This document shows, one piece after another, positions 1 to 5,915 of a stretch of DNA of 8,446 nucleotides. The translations under genes and the position numbers were made by a program. Below the pieces are notes generated by a model. That model was not told the origin of the DNA. It saw nothing but the letters and a program-made list of their open reading frames with translations, and searched no databases. Numbering within the stretch: position 1 is the first letter of the stretch; the number at the start of each line of letters is the position of its first letter. The DNA is from Bdellovibrionales bacterium (GTDB taxonomy: Bacteria > Bdellovibrionota > Bdellovibrionia > Bdellovibrionales > UBA1609), in NCBI GenBank assembly GCA_027451425.1, contig DAIDJH010000062.1:1-8446 (forward strand), written 5' to 3'.

Positions 1-19
1 GCGAGGTTTCGGGGGGATG

Positions 20-68
20 GGGTAAGCAATAAGCGCCGGGGGGTTCGGCATTTGCTCATCGCTTACCC
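20..68. repeat. Inverted repeat / potential stem-loop left of the DUF1328 gene
   Basis: An 8-bp perfect inverted repeat, GGGTAAGC at 20-27 and GCTTACCC at 61-68, encloses 33 bases. Inside it a shorter pair, GCCG (34-37) and CGGC (46-49), could form an inner stem. It lies about 130 bases beyond the stop of the minus-strand DUF1328 gene. It could be a distant terminator or part of an RNA at the window edge. No clear T-run follows the stem on either strand, so a Rho-independent terminator is not demonstrated. The rest of 1-197 shows no convincing gene. Confidence 0.3.
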
Positions 69-197
69 TTCTCTATTGCAAGCTATGCCAGCTTCAGATC
101 GTAACCAATCCATCCCCATATCAATTTGGCTCGGCACAATTCATTTTGCGCCGTTTCTCGTCCTACATTTGTCAAAACTTTGGTCAGGGACCTTTGA

Positions 198-380
198 TCA
201 TGGGAGTTGCCGAGGAGCCCTTCCAGTAATGAGCGCAGCAATAAAAGACACTGCCGCAAGGACTAGAAAGACAAAAAGTAAAACGCGACCCATTTCCATC
301 GTAAGTCCCGCAATGCCGTACGCCCCAAAAATAAACGTGACGATTGCGAGAACAAAGAAAGATATTGCGGCACGAATCAT
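198..380 (-). CDS. Small inner-membrane protein, DUF1328 family (YtjA-like)
   Basis: This 60-residue protein consists almost entirely of two hydrophobic helices, roughly residues 4-24 and 32-53, joined by a short turn, with a short polar tail. The pattern matches the DUF1328 (YtjA-like) family: MIRAA start, F-G-x-x-G-I-A-G in the first helix region, and FLVLAAVSFI in the second. Length is normal for that family. Family members are predicted inner-membrane proteins and, to my knowledge, have no defined biochemical role. Some are linked to stress, which is recalled and not shown here. The ATG at 378-380 follows a strong Shine-Dalgarno, AGGAGG (385-390), 4 bases upstream. The gene is divergent from the sigma54-type response regulator, and a -24/-12 element at 494-509 points towards it, so activation by that neighbour is plausible. 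Family call is fairly sure; function is unknown. Confidence 0.85.
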   Translation of the reverse strand: MIRAAISFFVLAIVTFIFGAYGIAGLTMEMGRVLLFVFLVLAAVSFIAALITGRAPRQLP

Positions 381-493
381 AAATCCTCCTCTGCGCGTAA
401 GCCCGGCATCGCCACCACCGCCTCGCGCGCTTATTTTGTTTTGTTAACACCCGCTTCACAATTTTTTGCGCCCAGCGTATGTGGATTCTTCTA

Positions 494-509
494 AGCAATG
501 TCAATTCCA
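494..509 (-). promoter_or_regulatory. Candidate sigma54 (-24/-12) promoter for the DUF1328 gene
   Basis: Read on the minus strand the site is TGGAATTGACATTGCT. It has the invariant GG (507-508) and GC (495-496) exactly 10 bases apart, and the TTGC-T of the -12 box. It matches the YTGGMAYR-N4-TTGCW consensus except at the leading Y and the R. Transcription would begin near 484, giving a leader of about 100 bases before the DUF1328 ATG. The adjacent divergent gene encodes an activator of exactly the class sigma54 needs, which strengthens the call. A sigma70 reading overlaps it: TTGACA (499-504), 17 bases, then a poor -10 CATACG (476-481). No activator-binding repeats were identified with confidence. 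Confidence 0.5.
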
Positions 510-645
510 CATAAATTGCAGATCGCTTATGTTTTTATTTATCGCCAGTTTTTTACGTGCACAAAAGGAACGGCGAATTGAGAACAAAATGGACCTGTGG
601 TAATTTTCCTTGGGTCACAAAATTTCGGTCGAGCATTGCAGTTGC

Positions 646-649
646 GGAG
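646..649 (+). promoter_or_regulatory. Ribosome binding site favouring the TTG start at 659
   Basis: GGAG lies 9 bases before TTG 659-661, which begins the response regulator 10 codons before its receiver domain. A competing site, AAGGA at 565-569, precedes another in-frame TTG at 578. The most upstream in-frame start, GTG 557, has no visible Shine-Dalgarno. Residues encoded between 557 and 658 are rich in Trp, Cys and Phe and resemble nothing in the family, so the later start is preferred. Confidence 0.45.
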
Positions 650-658
650 CAAACAAAA

Positions 659-2095
659 TTGACTTCTGAAAAACAAAACGAAGACCGTCACATTGCCGTC
701 GTTGACGACGATAATGATATCCTGGACCTAGTGCGAGCATTTTTTCAACCCAAAGGCTTTCGCGTGACCTGCTTTTCGGATGCAGAAACAGCACTGGCCA
801 TGCTTCAAAGTAAAGGCGCTGACAATAAATGGGACGTGCTCATCACCGACTTGCAACTCCCCAACATGTCGGGTTTTGATTTTATCGAACAGACAAAGCG
901 GGTAAGACCAGACTTGCCAATCATACTCATCACCGTTTCGAAGTCCGTGGAAGTCGCCCTCGATGCAATAAAAAAAGGCGCCTACGACTTTCTTGTTAAA
1001 CCGTTGCACTTCCCGCAACTGTTGGTTTCAGTCGAGCGCGCCATCCATCTGAATTCTTTAAAAGAAAACATCGGTGAGCTTCGCGAGCACATCAAAGGAA
1101 GCGACACAATCACGAACAGCAATATTATTGGAAGAAGTCCGAATTTTATAAATGCACTTGAGATCGCAAAAAAAGTCGCGCGCAGCACGGCCAATGTTTT
1201 TATTTACGGCGAAAGCGGAACGGGCAAAGAAGTAATTGCGCGCTTCATCCACTCTGAAAGCCCAAGAAAAAACGGCCCGCTTGTGGCAATTAATTGTTCC
1301 GCGATACCTGAAAACTTGCTGGAGTCAGAGCTCTTCGGTCATGCCAAGGGCGCGTTTACGGGCGCACATGAAAAAAAAGCCGGGCTTTTTGAAGAGGCCG
1401 AGGGCGGAACCCTTTTCTTAGATGAGATCGGTGATCTGAGCTTGCAACTTCAAGCAAAGCTTCTGCGCGTGTTGCAAGAAAAGAAAATTCAGCGCGTTGG
1501 AGAAAACCAGCTGCGCTCGATCGATGCGCGCGTAATCTCAGCCACTCACAAAAACTTGCCACAAGAAATTGCGGCCGGAACTTTTCGCGAAGACCTATAC
1601 TATAGGCTCAATGTAATTCCCATTCATTTGCCCCCGCTACGCGAACGGGCAGAGGACATTCTGCCGCTTGCTGAAAGCTTTTTAAAAAAATTCTCCATGA
1701 TCAATGGCTCGCCCGCTCGCACGTTTTCAAAAGAAGCAATCAAGTTTATGCTGGATTACCCATGGCGTGGCAATGTTCGCGAACTTGAAAACGCCGTTGA
1801 GCGCGCAGTTGTCATGGCCACAGAAAGCGAAGTGAAGTACGCCAATTTTTTAATGGCGAATCCGGAGCTTCTGACGGCCGAATCCGCCGTAACCTCAGCG
1901 CCGATTTATCAGGCGGATGATTTCTTTATTAAGTACACCGGGAGCCTGCTCAAACTGCAAGATGTGATTCAAAAATATGTGGAGTATGCCGTTTCGAAAA
2001 ATGCCGGAGCTAAAGATAAAACCGCACGCGAGCTCGGCATTGATCGAAAAACTTTATACAAGCGTATGCGCCTTGCCGACGCCGCTCCGTTTTAG
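659..2095 (+). CDS. NtrC-family sigma54-dependent response regulator (REC-AAA+-Fis HTH)
   Basis: This is a bacterial enhancer-binding protein that, once phosphorylated, uses ATP to open sigma54 promoters. Numbering from TTG 659 gives 478 residues, close to NtrC and AtoC. The receiver domain spans about 10-125, with acidic residues Asp16-18, phosphoacceptor Asp64, Thr92 and Lys114. The AAA+ domain spans about 155-390: Walker A GESGTGKE (184-191), the sigma54-contacting GAFTGA loop (231-236), Walker B GGTLFLDEIGD (249-259), FREDLYYRLNV (309-319), and WRGNVRELEN (369-378). A Fis-type helix-turn-helix lies at about 435-470. All key residues are intact. The frame stays open back to GTG 557 (512 residues), so the start is uncertain. 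No partner histidine kinase is present; the nearest signalling gene is the HPt protein overlapping its 3' end. Regulon is unknown, with the divergent DUF1328 gene the best candidate. Confidence 0.95.
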   Translation: MTSEKQNEDRHIAVVDDDNDILDLVRAFFQPKGFRVTCFSDAETALAMLQSKGADNKWDVLITDLQLPNMSGFDFIEQTKRVRPDLPIILITVSKSVEVALDAIKKGAYDFLVKPLHFPQLLVSVERAIHLNSLKENIGELREHIKGSDTITNSNIIGRSPNFINALEIAKKVARSTANVFIYGESGTGKEVIARFIHSESPRKNGPLVAINCSAIPENLLESELFGHAKGAFTGAHEKKAGLFEEAEGGTLFLDEIGDLSLQLQAKLLRVLQEKKIQRVGENQLRSIDARVISATHKNLPQEIAAGTFREDLYYRLNVIPIHLPPLRERAEDILPLAESFLKKFSMINGSPARTFSKEAIKFMLDYPWRGNVRELENAVERAVVMATESEVKYANFLMANPELLTAESAVTSAPIYQADDFFIKYTGSLLKLQDVIQKYVEYAVSKNAGAKDKTARELGIDRKTLYKRMRLADAAPF

Positions 2096-2371
2096 AAATT
2101 CGGCTCGCGTCGCTGCAATCCATTTATCAAAATCTCGAATGAGAGCCGGCCCCTCACGGCGCAATCGCCCCTGATTGGCGTCGTGAATTCGGCGCGCCAA
2201 TTTTTCAAGATCGTAAAAGCCATAGGTCGCGGCATTCCCCAGCAATTGATGCCCAATCCGCCTGAACTCGTCGGCGCGATTTCGTTCTAGCGACACACGA
2301 AGTTTGGTGAGATCCGATTCGCGGCGCTCGAAATAATTAAGATACATTTGTTGCGTGATATGCAGTTCCAT
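2054..2371 (-). CDS. Stand-alone histidine phosphotransfer (HPt) protein
   Basis: This 105-residue protein is helical and charged, with no signal peptide or membrane segment. Residues 39-52 carry the HPt signature around the predicted phospho-histidine His41: IGHQLLGNAA, then Tyr-Gly-Phe, as in the H-x-L-K-G-x-A-x-x-x-G pattern of HPt domains. The usual Lys after the histidine is Leu44, followed by the conserved Gly45. Such proteins carry phosphoryl groups between receiver domains in multistep phosphorelays in the cytoplasm. The last 42 bases (2054-2095) overlap, tail-to-tail, the end of the response regulator. It begins 58 bases after the stop of the truncated aldehyde dehydrogenase gene, so it might be read through from that operon or have its own promoter. 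ATG 2369-2371 has no good Shine-Dalgarno. The family call is fairly strong; that it acts with the neighbouring regulator is inference. Confidence 0.8.
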   Translation of the reverse strand: MELHITQQMYLNYFERRESDLTKLRVSLERNRADEFRRIGHQLLGNAATYGFYDLEKLARRIHDANQGRLRREGPALIRDFDKWIAATRAEFLKRSGVGKAHTLV

Positions 2372-2418
2372 TGGCGTTCTGGCGACTGTATGCCGACTGC
2401 GACGCTGATGTAAGTCGA

Positions 2419-2424
2419 ATTATA
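2419..2424 (-). promoter_or_regulatory. Possible -10 element for the HPt gene
   Basis: A perfect TATAAT on the minus strand sits in the 58-bp gap after the truncated aldehyde dehydrogenase gene, in an AT-rich tract. It would give a leader of about 40 bases before the HPt ATG. No recognisable -35 box lies 16-18 bases upstream, because that stretch is GC-rich coding sequence. AT-rich DNA can give this hexamer by chance, so the call is tentative. Confidence 0.3.
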
Positions 2425-2429
2425 TTTTT

Positions 2430-3320
2430 TTAATGCCCGATCGGGTGCCAAACGGTTTTAAATTCGACAAAACTCGCGATGCGCTCCAGCCCTATATTTA
2501 TGTCGCCATTTTGTGCGCCGTCTTTCGATTCAAAACAGACGACACGCTTCATATTTTCAGCACCCAATGTTTTCAGTTTTTCACGAACCGTATTATCGGA
2601 GCCCACATAACTAATGCTTTGAACCTCCATGTGCGAGGCGAAATGCTCGAGCAATTCACTTCGATGACCCGTCAAAAGATTCACAACTCCCTTTGGCAAA
2701 TCAGAAGTCGCAAAAATCTCAGCTAACGGCGCCAGGAGTGGCGCAACTGCCCCTGGCAGGAGCATCGTAACCACGTTGCCGCTGGCTATGATAGACGCCA
2801 TTGTTGCGATAACTGTTGGCAGCGCAGTCACAGCCCCGTCATCGTCGTCAAAAATCATCGCCACACAACCAACCGGTTCCGGCGTGGTGAACGCATGATG
2901 CGGCCCACTCACGGGATTTACGCATCCGCTCAATTGAGAAAATTTATCCGCAAAACCAGCGTAATAGACAAACGCGTCGATCACTTCATCAACAGCCAAA
3001 TGAGCGTCACGCGCAGAGACCCCGCCCACTTTCTCCATAACCGACACCATTTCTTCGCGATGACCCTCGGTCATTTCAGCCATGCGGTATATGATTTGCG
3101 CGCGGTTATAGGCAGATCGCCGTTCCCACTCGGCGCGGGCTGAAAGTGCTGCGGTAACGGCATTGCGGAAATCCTTACGCGAGGCCCGGCACAAGTGCGC
3201 AAACACTTTTTGTGTACCATGCTCATAGGCTGGAAAGCTTCGCCCTGATTCTGTACGCGGGAATTCACCGCCAATAAAAAGCTTAATTGTTTTGGGGACT
3301 CGCAAATTTCTCTTATCCAT
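2430..3320 (-). CDS. Catalytically dead, truncated aldehyde dehydrogenase homologue (ALDH16 downstream-domain-like)
   Basis: The 296 residues align by eye with the N-terminal, NAD-binding half of aldehyde dehydrogenases: LFIGGEF at 14-20, EPVGCVAMI (148-156), SGN (180-182), DLPKGVVNLLTG (207-218), and SYVGS (237-241) where enzymes have AFTGS. Key residues are lost. The P-W-N-F-P motif is replaced by FDDDDG (157-162), the LKPAE motif is LLPGA (187-191), and the E-L-G-G-K motif is FESKDG (263-268). The protein stops before the catalytic cysteine would appear; the family is usually about 480-500 residues. It ends in EFKTVWHPIGH. This fits the non-catalytic second domain of ALDH16, here a separate gene. 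Its ATG overlaps the stop of the complete dehydrogenase gene. A structural or regulatory subunit of that enzyme is likely; independent activity is very unlikely. The frame is clean and does not look like decay. Confidence 0.85.
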   Translation of the reverse strand: MDKRNLRVPKTIKLFIGGEFPRTESGRSFPAYEHGTQKVFAHLCRASRKDFRNAVTAALSARAEWERRSAYNRAQIIYRMAEMTEGHREEMVSVMEKVGGVSARDAHLAVDEVIDAFVYYAGFADKFSQLSGCVNPVSGPHHAFTTPEPVGCVAMIFDDDDGAVTALPTVIATMASIIASGNVVTMLLPGAVAPLLAPLAEIFATSDLPKGVVNLLTGHRSELLEHFASHMEVQSISYVGSDNTVREKLKTLGAENMKRVVCFESKDGAQNGDINIGLERIASFVEFKTVWHPIGH

Positions 3321-3330
3321 TATTTACCTC
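3318..3330 (-). promoter_or_regulatory. Stop/start overlap with Shine-Dalgarno coupling the two dehydrogenase genes
   Basis: On the minus strand the junction reads GAGGTAAATAATG. GAGG (3327-3330) lies 6 bases before the ATG (3318-3320), inside the last codons of the upstream dehydrogenase. That gene's TAA (3320-3322) shares one base with the ATG. The arrangement predicts termination-reinitiation and matched production of both proteins. No slippery heptamer for a -1 frameshift fusion is visible just before the stop. Confidence 0.7.
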
Positions 3331-4870
3331 GCACGTCTAAATATGCAGAAAGACCATGCCGCCCACCTTCACGACCCCAACCGCTTTCGTTGTATCCGCC
3401 AAACGGCGCCGACGGATCAAACTTGTTGTACGTATTGGCCCACACCACCCCCGCCTTCAGTTGTCCTGCCACCTTGTGAATTTTCGCTCCCTTTTCTGAC
3501 CACACTCCCGCGGCGAGACCATACGGAGTGTCGTTCGCTTTCACGACCGCTTCTTGCGCGGTTCGAAAGGTTGAGACCGCAAGCACCGGCCCAAAAATTT
3601 CGACTCGGCTTAGCGTAAAACTTGAGGAGACATTCGAAAAGAAACAAGGTCGCTGAAAGTATCCCTTTTCCGGTAACGCGCACTTTGGTTCAAAGAATTC
3701 GCCGCCTTCATCTTTACCAAGCTGAATCAATTTGCCGATTTTTTTAAGCTCTGCTTCAGAATTGATTGCGCCGATGTCTGTATTTTTATCCAGCGGGTTG
3801 CCCACGCGGAGTTGAGCGATTCGTTTTTTCAACTTCTCGACGAAGTCGTTTGCAATCGACTCCTCTAGGAGGAGCCTCGAGCCCGCGCAGCACACATGTC
3901 CTTGATTGAAGTAAATTCCATTTATCACACCTTCAAGGGCCTGATCGAGAGCGGCATCTTCAAAAATAATGTGGGCGGACTTGCCGCCAAGCTCAAGCGT
4001 CAATCGCTTTTTCGTACCCGCGACGGCACGTGCGATTATTTTGCCCACTTCAGTTGACCCCGTGAAGGCAACCTTATTGATGTCAGGATGGTTCACGAGA
4101 GCTGCGCCCGTGGCTCCGGCGCCGGTGACAATATTCACTACTCCCTCTGGCAGACCGGCATCTTGAAAGATTTGCGCCAAAAGCAATGCCGACAGAGACG
4201 TCGTTTCAGCAGGTTTCAGTACAACTGTATTGCCGCACGCGAGAGCTGGCGCAATCTTCCACGCCGCCATAAGAAGTGGAAAGTTCCACGGGATCACCTG
4301 GCCCACAACCCCGAGCGGAGCAATACTCTGCCCCGGGAACGCATACTCGAGCTTATCGGCCCAACCAGCATGATAGAAAAAATGTGCCGCCACGAGCGGG
4401 ACGTCAATATCGCGCGATTCACGAATGGGTTTACCGTTGTCCATTGTTTCAAGTACAGCAAGCTCGCGCGCGCGCTCTTGAATGAGGCGCGCAATTCGAA
4501 ACAAATACCGACCGCGCTCTTTACCACTCATCTTCGACCAAATTTGCTCATACGCCTGCCGAGCGGTTTTTACGGCAAGATCCACGTCTTTTTCATTTGC
4601 TTCAGCAACTTCAGCAAGGCGCTCGCCCGTCGCCGGGTTTATAGTCGGGAAATACCGCCCGCTTGTCGGCTCAACAAATTTGCCCCCAATAAAAAGACGG
4701 TTGCGCTTTTCAATTTGAACAATATCAGTCGACTCGAGTGAAGGGGCATACTCAAATTTCACTGCGGACTTGCCCCCCGCCACCGCTTTCGCCGGCGCGA
4801 ATTTCGATACGTTCGTCGTACTCGCCTTCGCCGACGCTCTTTTCTGTGCACGCTTATTGGTCATTTTCAT
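3320..4870 (-). CDS. NAD(P)-dependent aldehyde dehydrogenase (catalytic part of a split ALDH16-like enzyme)
   Basis: This 516-residue enzyme oxidises an aldehyde to its acid using NAD(P)+. In this setting the likely substrate is the acetaldehyde released by DeoC. The complete catalytic set is present: Asn196 in IPWNFP (193-198), Lys219 in VLKPAE, AFTGSTEVG (268-276), Glu293 in LELGGK (292-297), catalytic Cys327 in GHVCCAGSR (324-332), and Glu424 in EIFGP. Residues 1-36 form an unusual Lys/Ala/Ser-rich extension before VKFEYAPS. The gene starts 6 bases after the deoC stop. AGGGG (4874-4878) is 3 bases from ATG 4868-4870 but 9 bases from the second ATG (4862-4864), so translation may begin at Met3. 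An internal GTG at 4760-4762 would remove the basic tail. The next gene overlaps its stop codon. The family is certain; the acetaldehyde substrate and ALDH16 assignment are inferred from the neighbours. Confidence 0.95.
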   Translation of the reverse strand: MKMTNKRAQKRASAKASTTNVSKFAPAKAVAGGKSAVKFEYAPSLESTDIVQIEKRNRLFIGGKFVEPTSGRYFPTINPATGERLAEVAEANEKDVDLAVKTARQAYEQIWSKMSGKERGRYLFRIARLIQERARELAVLETMDNGKPIRESRDIDVPLVAAHFFYHAGWADKLEYAFPGQSIAPLGVVGQVIPWNFPLLMAAWKIAPALACGNTVVLKPAETTSLSALLLAQIFQDAGLPEGVVNIVTGAGATGAALVNHPDINKVAFTGSTEVGKIIARAVAGTKKRLTLELGGKSAHIIFEDAALDQALEGVINGIYFNQGHVCCAGSRLLLEESIANDFVEKLKKRIAQLRVGNPLDKNTDIGAINSEAELKKIGKLIQLGKDEGGEFFEPKCALPEKGYFQRPCFFSNVSSSFTLSRVEIFGPVLAVSTFRTAQEAVVKANDTPYGLAAGVWSEKGAKIHKVAGQLKAGVVWANTYNKFDPSAPFGGYNESGWGREGGRHGLSAYLDVRGK

Positions 4871-4876
4871 AATCCC

Positions 4877-5836
4877 CTAGTCGAGAGAAAACGCACGATC
4901 GTAATAGTAGCGACCCGTCGCCTCTTTGAAAATTTGCTTTAATATGTCGTTAACCATGGCGCTCGCGCCAAAACGAAAAAGATCTGGCGTCAACCAATCG
5001 GTCCCCAAAGTTTCGTTGACCATACAGAGGTATTGTATTGCTTGTTTAGCCGTGCGAATTCCGCCGGCAGGCTTCATGCCAATTTTTTTGCCCGTTTTTA
5101 AATAAAAGTCGCTGATGGCCTGCAACATTACAAGCGTCACGGGCAACGTTGCCGCCGGTTGAATTTTACCGGTCGAAGTTTTTATAAAATCCGCTCCGGC
5201 GCGCATCGCAATTTCAGACGCCAAACGAACTCGGTCAAGCGAACCCAGCTCGCCCGTTTCAAGAATCACCTTAAGGTGCGCTTCTCCGCACGCCTCTTTG
5301 ATGGCGGCAATTTCGTCAAACACAAGCTGATAGCCACCCGACAAAAAAGCTCCACGATTGATCACCATATCAATTTCTGTCGCACCCTCTGAAACGGCAA
5401 AGCGTGTATCATTTAATTTTGTTGATAGTGGAGCTTGCCCCGACGGGAATGCAGTCGCGACCGAGGCCACATTAATGCCGCTGCCCTCGAGCGCCTTCAC
5501 CGCCACTGAAACCATCGATGGATAAATGCAAACAGCGGCAACGGACGGGATCGGCGGCAAATTTTTCGTGCGCGCGACACTTGCGAAAACATCGGGTGGA
5601 ACTGGATGCCTTGCCTTTTCACACAATTGCTTCACACGACCTGGCGTGTCCGCCCCCTCAAGCGTTGTCAAATCACACATCGAAATCGCCAAATAAAGCG
5701 CGTGGAGTTTAGAATCTTTTTTGATGCTTCGTTTTGTAAAAAAGTCGGCCCGCTCTATGGCGCCCACTTCATCGACCGCCGGAACAACAACCGCGAGCGA
5801 TCGCCCTTCTTTGTCGATCATCGAAACACTACGCAT
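4877..5836 (-). CDS. deoC: Deoxyribose-phosphate aldolase, long form
   Basis: DeoC is a class I aldolase that cleaves 2-deoxy-D-ribose-5-phosphate to D-glyceraldehyde-3-phosphate and acetaldehyde in the cytoplasm, ending deoxynucleoside breakdown. The barrel motifs are complete: MCDLTTLEGADT (53-64), VCIYPSMV (102-109), Asp156 in EIDMVIN, Lys189 in LKVILETGEL, Schiff-base Lys219 in DFIKTSTGK (216-224), and Lys255 in GMKPAGGIR (253-261). At 319 residues it belongs to the longer subtype; E. coli DeoC is about 259. The extra length is a roughly 40-residue N-terminal segment and a longer C-terminus. ATG 5834-5836 follows GGGGG by 6 bases; the ATG five codons later has no ribosome site. It lies 79 bases after the porin gene and 6 bases before the dehydrogenase. 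No deoA, deoB, deoD, deoR or deoxyribokinase is in the window, so the phosphorylated substrate must come from genes elsewhere. Confidence 0.96.
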   Translation of the reverse strand: MRSVSMIDKEGRSLAVVVPAVDEVGAIERADFFTKRSIKKDSKLHALYLAISMCDLTTLEGADTPGRVKQLCEKARHPVPPDVFASVARTKNLPPIPSVAAVCIYPSMVSVAVKALEGSGINVASVATAFPSGQAPLSTKLNDTRFAVSEGATEIDMVINRGAFLSGGYQLVFDEIAAIKEACGEAHLKVILETGELGSLDRVRLASEIAMRAGADFIKTSTGKIQPAATLPVTLVMLQAISDFYLKTGKKIGMKPAGGIRTAKQAIQYLCMVNETLGTDWLTPDLFRFGASAMVNDILKQIFKEATGRYYYDRAFSLD

Positions 5837-5915
5837 AACAGTCCCCCGCCGCCACAGTTACGCCATAGGCAATGGGTTGTCAAATTGCTCCCATTTCGCC
5901 GGCTTAAATGACCCG

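Noticed and set aside
52..447. A 131-codon plus-strand open frame covering the DUF1328 gene
   Set aside because: It lies antisense to a recognisable gene with a strong ribosome site, is rich in Pro/Lys/Ala without domain character, and has no Shine-Dalgarno.
557..658. N-terminal extension of the response regulator starting at GTG 557
   Set aside because: It has no Shine-Dalgarno and would add 34 atypical Trp/Cys-containing residues before the receiver domain. TTG 659 with GGAG is preferred, though TTG 578 with AAGGA cannot be excluded.
2436..2445. Palindrome CCCGATCGGG next to a T/A-rich run, resembling a terminator
   Set aside because: It is coding sequence for the His-Pro-Ile-Gly end of the truncated dehydrogenase. 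In the direction of transcription it is followed by A residues in the RNA, not U residues, and the palindrome has no loop.
2430..3320. Truncated dehydrogenase as a decaying pseudogene
   Set aside because: The frame is free of stops, starts with a good ribosome site in a coupled junction, and ends with an ordered motif. Loss of catalytic residues fits a conserved non-catalytic domain better than random decay.
4088..4741. A 217-codon plus-strand open frame opposite the dehydrogenase gene
   Set aside because: It is an antisense shadow of a gene whose full catalytic motif set is certain; its translation shows no domain.
5878..5883. Perfect TTGACA (minus strand) upstream of deoC as an internal promoter
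   Set aside because: The hexamer 17 bases downstream is TAACTG, matching only the first two bases of TATAAT; no better -10 was found at nearby spacing.
5871..5895. Inverted repeat AATGGG...CCCATT between the porin and deoC genes
   Set aside because: The stem is only 6 bp with a 13-base loop and no U-run, so it does not support a terminator. It was not used to split the operon.
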